Below, in pieces: positions 59,852 to 64,000 of a stretch of 64,000 nt of DNA (within the stretch, counting starts at the first letter, position 1; each line of letters begins with the position of its first letter). The DNA is from Lateolabrax maculatus (Eukaryota; Chordata; Actinopteri; Acropomatiformes; Lateolabracidae). A model generated the notes under the pieces. It had not been told where the DNA came from and ran no database searches. It saw nothing but the letters and a program-made list of their open reading frames with translations. The position numbers and the translations under genes are program-made. The DNA lies in NCBI GenBank assembly GCA_031216445.1, contig CM062214.1, positions 19,645,001 to 19,709,000 of the forward strand, read 5' to 3'.

Positions 59852-60490
59852 TGTGTGTTGTCTAAGTGGTTATAAAAGCGAAAGTTCTGCTGCTCTGATC
59901 TGAAAAGGAAAGAGGTATTTTTCTTGCTGTGGACCTTTTTTACTATACCCTATGTAGCATTTTTCTGCTTTTTTTTCTGCCACACTTTGCCTTTTCATGG
60001 GGTTCTTAAGCTGTTGTTTTTCCCATAAACTCCATCTATTTGGTTTTGTCTGGATTTTAGTGTGCCATGAGTGCTTTTTCTGGTGTCACACTGACCCAAT
60101 TTATGTCTGGTTGGACTGGTTTACACAGTTTTACAGATTGGACCAGATTGACTGATGGATCCCTCCTTTGGCACAGTTTGCTAATATTATTTCCACATTG
60201 TGTATCTGTCCTGTTTCCACTCAGTATTCCCATTTCTACCCAGCCAATAGAAACTCTACCTCAGCTGCTCTCATGTTTTGCATGTGAAGAGTTTTTACAG
60301 CTGACCTTTACAGCTGAAGGTCTTTGAAAATATGTTTGGGTTTTCAGGGCAATAAGCAGCATATACATTAACCATTTTAAAGATTGATCACTAATTATTG
60401 ATGGATTTATTTTTACTGAATGTATGTATGCAGTGTTTTCTAACATCGATCACTCTCTTTTTCCTTTTCCTCCCTCCCTATTCTCAATAG

Positions 60491-60574
60491 TCACAATGAG
60501 CGGAAGGTGACCTGCAAGCATCCTGTCTCAAGCTTACCCTCACAAGACAACTGTATCTTTGTCGTCAACGAACA
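60491..60574 (+). CDS. plekha5: plekha5 coding exon 4: second half of WW domain 2
   Basis: The acceptor is CTATTCTCAATAG. The 84-nt exon completes the Asn, then reads HNERKVTCKHPVSSLPSQ and DNCIFVVNE, and ends in phase 2 at donor ACA then GTAAGT. It is almost the same as mammalian PLEKHA5 (HNERKVTCKHPVTGQPSQ, DNCIFVVNEQ). The second WW Trp is replaced by Cys (KVTCKHP), as in the mammalian protein, so WW2 is an atypical ligand-binding module. The next known exon (TVATMTSEEKKERP...) and the PH domain are not in the window. Confidence 0.95.
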
Positions 60575-63500
60575 GTAAGTCTCTTGTTTTTGCTTTTAGA
60601 ATGCCACTGTGTAGCATTTTTGAGCACTACGTTATGCTGTCACAACTCCTGATGTGTAGGCAACATTGCACAAGTCTGCCGCCTTCTATTTGCAGTTTTG
60701 CCCTTTCAGTTCAAAGCTTCCTCTATTCTATCTTCATAAACAAATTCCTTGGAAATAAGAACTAACCTTCCGTATGGAAAGGTCACTTATTAGATACTTC
60801 TTAGATACTCATATTAGAGACATTTTATGTATTGCATAATTGGGCTGCTGTTTTTTTTTTTTCTTTGAAGTGCCAAAGCAGGGTTCATACACTTGATGCT
60901 AAGGGCTGACCATAAAAAAGCCATTGTATCATGTGTATATCAGTTAGTGGGAATGCAATGATTCACAGTTCGTCCCTCGTTTTGACCTGGACAAAAGTTC
61001 ATGGCCTTTTCAGTTGTCATAAGTACAAGGATATGTCCCCCAACAATGTTAAGTCCATGTGATCATCCACACTGCTTTCAGCACAACAGTTATCACATGT
61101 CTGCCCACATGACTGGATCAGAGGCCTGTCATCTTGAACTTTCACTTCAAGGAGAACAACTCAATTAATCTGTCAGACGGAACTTAGTCAGTTTCTGTCC
61201 ACATCAGGAATCATCAGTGCTCCCATTTTTAGTTTACCCACCTTTTACTCTTTAACCCTACCCATGGGCCAATCATAGCGAGTTGTGGATAAGGTCAGGT
61301 ACTCTGTCCAGAGGTTTGCAGGATGTCCAACACAGAAAAAGAGGGAGAATTTGGCCTCCTTTGCAGATTCCCACTCACATTTACTTCCGTGACTGTGTAA
61401 GCGTACTAATTATACATGTACTAGACTGTTTGCATCACAACCCACACCATGACTCTAGCTTCAACTTTAATCTTCCACCCTAGCCATCTTAGCTTACTGT
61501 TGCGCAACATGTATCAGCTCCACTCAGTTTCTCACTTCCCTCAGAAGCCCCTGTCATAGAAGATTCTCCATAATGTGATATTGTTGCGCTGAAGTCATTT
61601 CATCGCAACTGGTGTCAATTATTCTATTGAGAAACAAATTCTGATTGAAATATGTTCTGCTTTAAGACATAAAATTTCACTTCCATGTGGGAAATTGTGG
61701 CCAAAGTCCAATTGAAGGATGAATTCCCTGATGGCCCATCATGGGCACCAGTGTGAGCTTTTTTCATATGTGGTTTTGAAATTAAAATCCTGGTTTTGCA
61801 AGAATATGATATAGTGATCTTTTTTGTCTCACAAAATTCTTATGAGTTGCATTTTGTTCAGCAGAGATGGAATAGTCGGGAATTTGTTGTGAAGAAGCTT
61901 GTTGTGCCAGAACTGTCACACTGCACTCTCTTGACACATTCCTCCCCTCACTGTGTTACTCTCACATCTATGCTGATTTTTGCACCGAGAGGCACAACAT
62001 GCCGCTGCAAGATGATATCTAATTTAGCAATTATTGTTTTATCGTTAGATAATCTGCAAAATAAATCTATATCAGATGTACTAGAGGTCATCTTTGGTAA
62101 AGCTACATCAATGTGACAAACCTACTAATTGACTTATTGTTATTTTTAAGTTTATTACAGTGCCTTTCATCCAACAGTTGGCTCTGTTTTAGCAAGTAAT
62201 AAAGGGGAAAATCTTCACCCTGGACAAGTAGTAAAAGGCAAAGACGGATTTAAACTGCCACAGGGATAAAGAAGCCAGGCTTAAAATCGTTGCCTAATCT
62301 GCTCTGCACTGTAAATCCAAAACACTAAATTTGGCATTATAATTTTTAGTATCAGTCTAGTATAACATAAAAAGAACATAAACTCAACCCACCATAAGAA
62401 ATATACCATATAGTATAGGTTATATAAAACACACAAACAACACATCTGAAAAAGGAAAATTTGAGTAATTCATATGAAAGAAAGATTAGTTTGTAGTTAA
62501 CAGTTTTTGAAAAGAAAAATAGCCTTTTCCACTCTGAGACTGCAGTTGTATCCCACTTTAGGAAAAAGACGAAGGTCTTCCATGATGTTTGAAACCTGTT
62601 AACACATCCATGATGAATTGCGTAATTGTTAGAGGGTGGGGCAGTCTCCAGTGAAGAGGCAACAAGTAACAGGCTAAAAGAGAGGCAAATATAGCTGTAC
62701 CATACAGTGGACGATAACTTGATAAGGGCACACACTCAGTCTGCTCAGTATGCTTAAAACTTTTGATGCAAATAAGCAAAACTCCTTTGACCATGAACAC
62801 AACCACAACAGGTGAATCAGTGATGCCTGGGCCTCGTGCCTTTGCCACAACTATTGTAGGCTCTACTTCAAGCTTCAGTCTGTCAGTTTAGTTTTGTGAA
62901 AGTGGAGTTAATACACAACCCACAGTTGGGTTAATGCATCTCAGGAATACACAGAGTGGACGCCACTATGTTGTTATTGAGGGACCAATTTAAGATATTA
63001 CTTGTATGTTAGCCTCTCATAATCTGCTTTAACATTGCTTATGCATTATGAAACAACCTATGTAAATACATATACATGAGTCACTTATACTTGCACTCTC
63101 AGCTATGCTTTGATGTCGTTTACTGCTCAAGTTATGGCTCCGTCCCGTCTTTGACAAGTAGCTTTACCCACCTCAGTGAATGTCAGCCCCAGCATTCTGC
63201 GATCATCATTAGTGTAAAAGTCTGTGCCTATTTTTAGCAGTCCACATGATCATGTGCAAGCTGACAGGGAATATTTTTATAACTTGCATGTTAAACATGT
63301 TTACCAGAACATGAACTGACCATGTCTGCAATGATAAAACTTTTTTCCAAAGCGTGGTGTTCAGGTTGGGGAATTATGACAATATAAAATGTTATGTTTT
63401 TACCATGCAATTTCTTATTGTTGTCTTTTTCATTATAACTTCATTCAACTTTTTTATTTTTGGAGTCCTTGAGTGAAACTGTGTCACTAACAAGAAGAAT

Positions 63501-64000
63501 TCAGTTACATTTTTAATGTGACAATCTGCATACCACTCTGCAGTATATTCAAGTTTCTTAAAACTGGGTTATTGGCTTTTCCAGGCTTCTGAAATACAAA
63601 CCTGTGAGAGTGAAAAAAAACTTTATAAGAATTGGGATATACATGTGCATGTAACTGATCTTTTTTTAGTCTGCCTTGGATATGGTCAAATGAATAGACA
63701 TAACTACACCATATACTGCATATGTGCAGCTAGTCTTCAAAAACCCTCATTTGTCAAAACATGAAATCTTTCAGTCTCAACAAATTTGTCTTTTGTCTGT
63801 TTTGTAGTGTGAATTGTGGAAAATTGCGTCACCTAGCATTTAGCAGGTAATACGCTATTAGGTGAAAATAGATAACTGTGTGTTCTCCACGTTTGTTTTT
63901 TATGTAAAACACCTGAACTTGTCTGTCTGTTAATAATCCTTGTTGTTGCACATTACCAACTGACTGACTGGGTGTTTTGAATGGGGTTTTGCCTCACGAC
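60575..64000 (+). other. plekha5: plekha5 intron 4, first 3.4 kb
   Basis: AT-rich sequence with no recognised repeat apart from short T runs (for example about 60852-60862). The minus-strand frames at 62352-62848 (127 and 96 codons) overlap out of frame and have no recognisable translation. A possible cassette exon at 63808-63846 is listed separately. The expected exon encoding TVATMTSEEK is not present up to the end. Confidence 0.75.
63808..63846 (+). other. plekha5: candidate 39-nt cassette exon of plekha5
   Basis: A pyrimidine-rich acceptor (TTTTGTCTGTTTTGTAG) is followed by 39 open bases and a donor (AGCAG then GTAATA). The length is a multiple of three, and the frame set by exon 4 (phase 2) reads through without a stop, turning the junction Gln into His and adding about 13 residues (HVNCGKLRHLAFS). 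I know of no matching segment in the mammalian protein, so it may be fish-specific or a chance splice pair. Confidence 0.25.

Larger units (their letters stand above)
21477..60490 (+). other. plekha5: plekha5 intron 3 (39 kb)
   Basis: The intron runs from GTGAGT to CCCTATTCTCAATAG and separates the halves of WW domain 2. It is mostly AT-rich non-coding sequence. No protein-coding nested gene was recognised on either strand. It contains an internal CpG island with a likely alternative first exon (50420-50772), an L1 remnant, MITE fragments, short tandem repeats and hairpins, all listed separately. The stretches 21480-28290, 28980-32980, 33970-37100, 37160-38990, 39140-42690, 43440-50350, 50800-57190, 57540-59540 and 59860-60490 hold no feature I can support. 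Confidence 0.85.

Noticed and set aside
62352..62848. Minus-strand frames of 127 and 96 codons in intron 4
   Set aside because: They overlap in different frames, are Phe/Leu/Ser-rich and unrecognisable; probably chance.

Overview
The window looks like teleost fish nuclear DNA, probably a percomorph. It has vertebrate split genes with GT-AG introns, two CpG-dense islands in an AT-rich background, fish-type interspersed repeats (hAT-like MITEs rich in ATCGATTAATC, an L1 tail, a LINE or SINE tail ending in ATCT repeats) and many microsatellites. I see no prokaryotic gene organisation, rRNA, tRNA or CRISPR array. Most long open frames are chance frames in introns and intergenic DNA.

Two protein-coding genes are supported. 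At the left edge, on the minus strand, two consecutive exons (1572-1767 and 842-1043) encode the end of the EF-hand region and the start of the catalytic X domain of a phosphoinositide-specific phospholipase C, best called plcz1 (PLC zeta). On the plus strand, starting at 19869, are the first four coding exons of plekha5, a protein with two WW domains and a PH domain: 19869-19960, 20115-20191, 21419-21476 and 60491-60574. They carry both WW domains. The PH domain must lie beyond the right edge. In mammals PLCZ1 lies next to PLEKHA5 in the opposite orientation, so the layout is conserved synteny and supports both names.

Layout: 1-1767, plcz1 part; about 2640-3310, a probable DNA transposon remnant with a broken helicase-like frame, followed by further CpG-containing sequence to about 3480; 3500-19100, AT-rich intergenic DNA; 19106-19529, a MITE split by a 25-base G run; 19745-20700, the plekha5 CpG-island promoter with exons 1 and 2; 20716-21300, piled-up MITE fragments in intron 2; 21477-60490, a 39-kb intron 3 that splits the second WW domain; 60575-64000, the start of intron 4.

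The main points of interest are these. A second CpG island inside intron 3 (about 50420-50772) ends in a strong splice donor and looks like an alternative first exon giving a form without the WW domains. Both WW domains are interrupted at the same codon and phase, which suggests duplication of an exon pair. A 39-nt phase-matched candidate cassette exon lies in intron 4. There are also a perfect 15-bp hairpin, a GATA-motif cluster, an 11-bp tandem repeat and a probable Z-DNA tract at the internal island.
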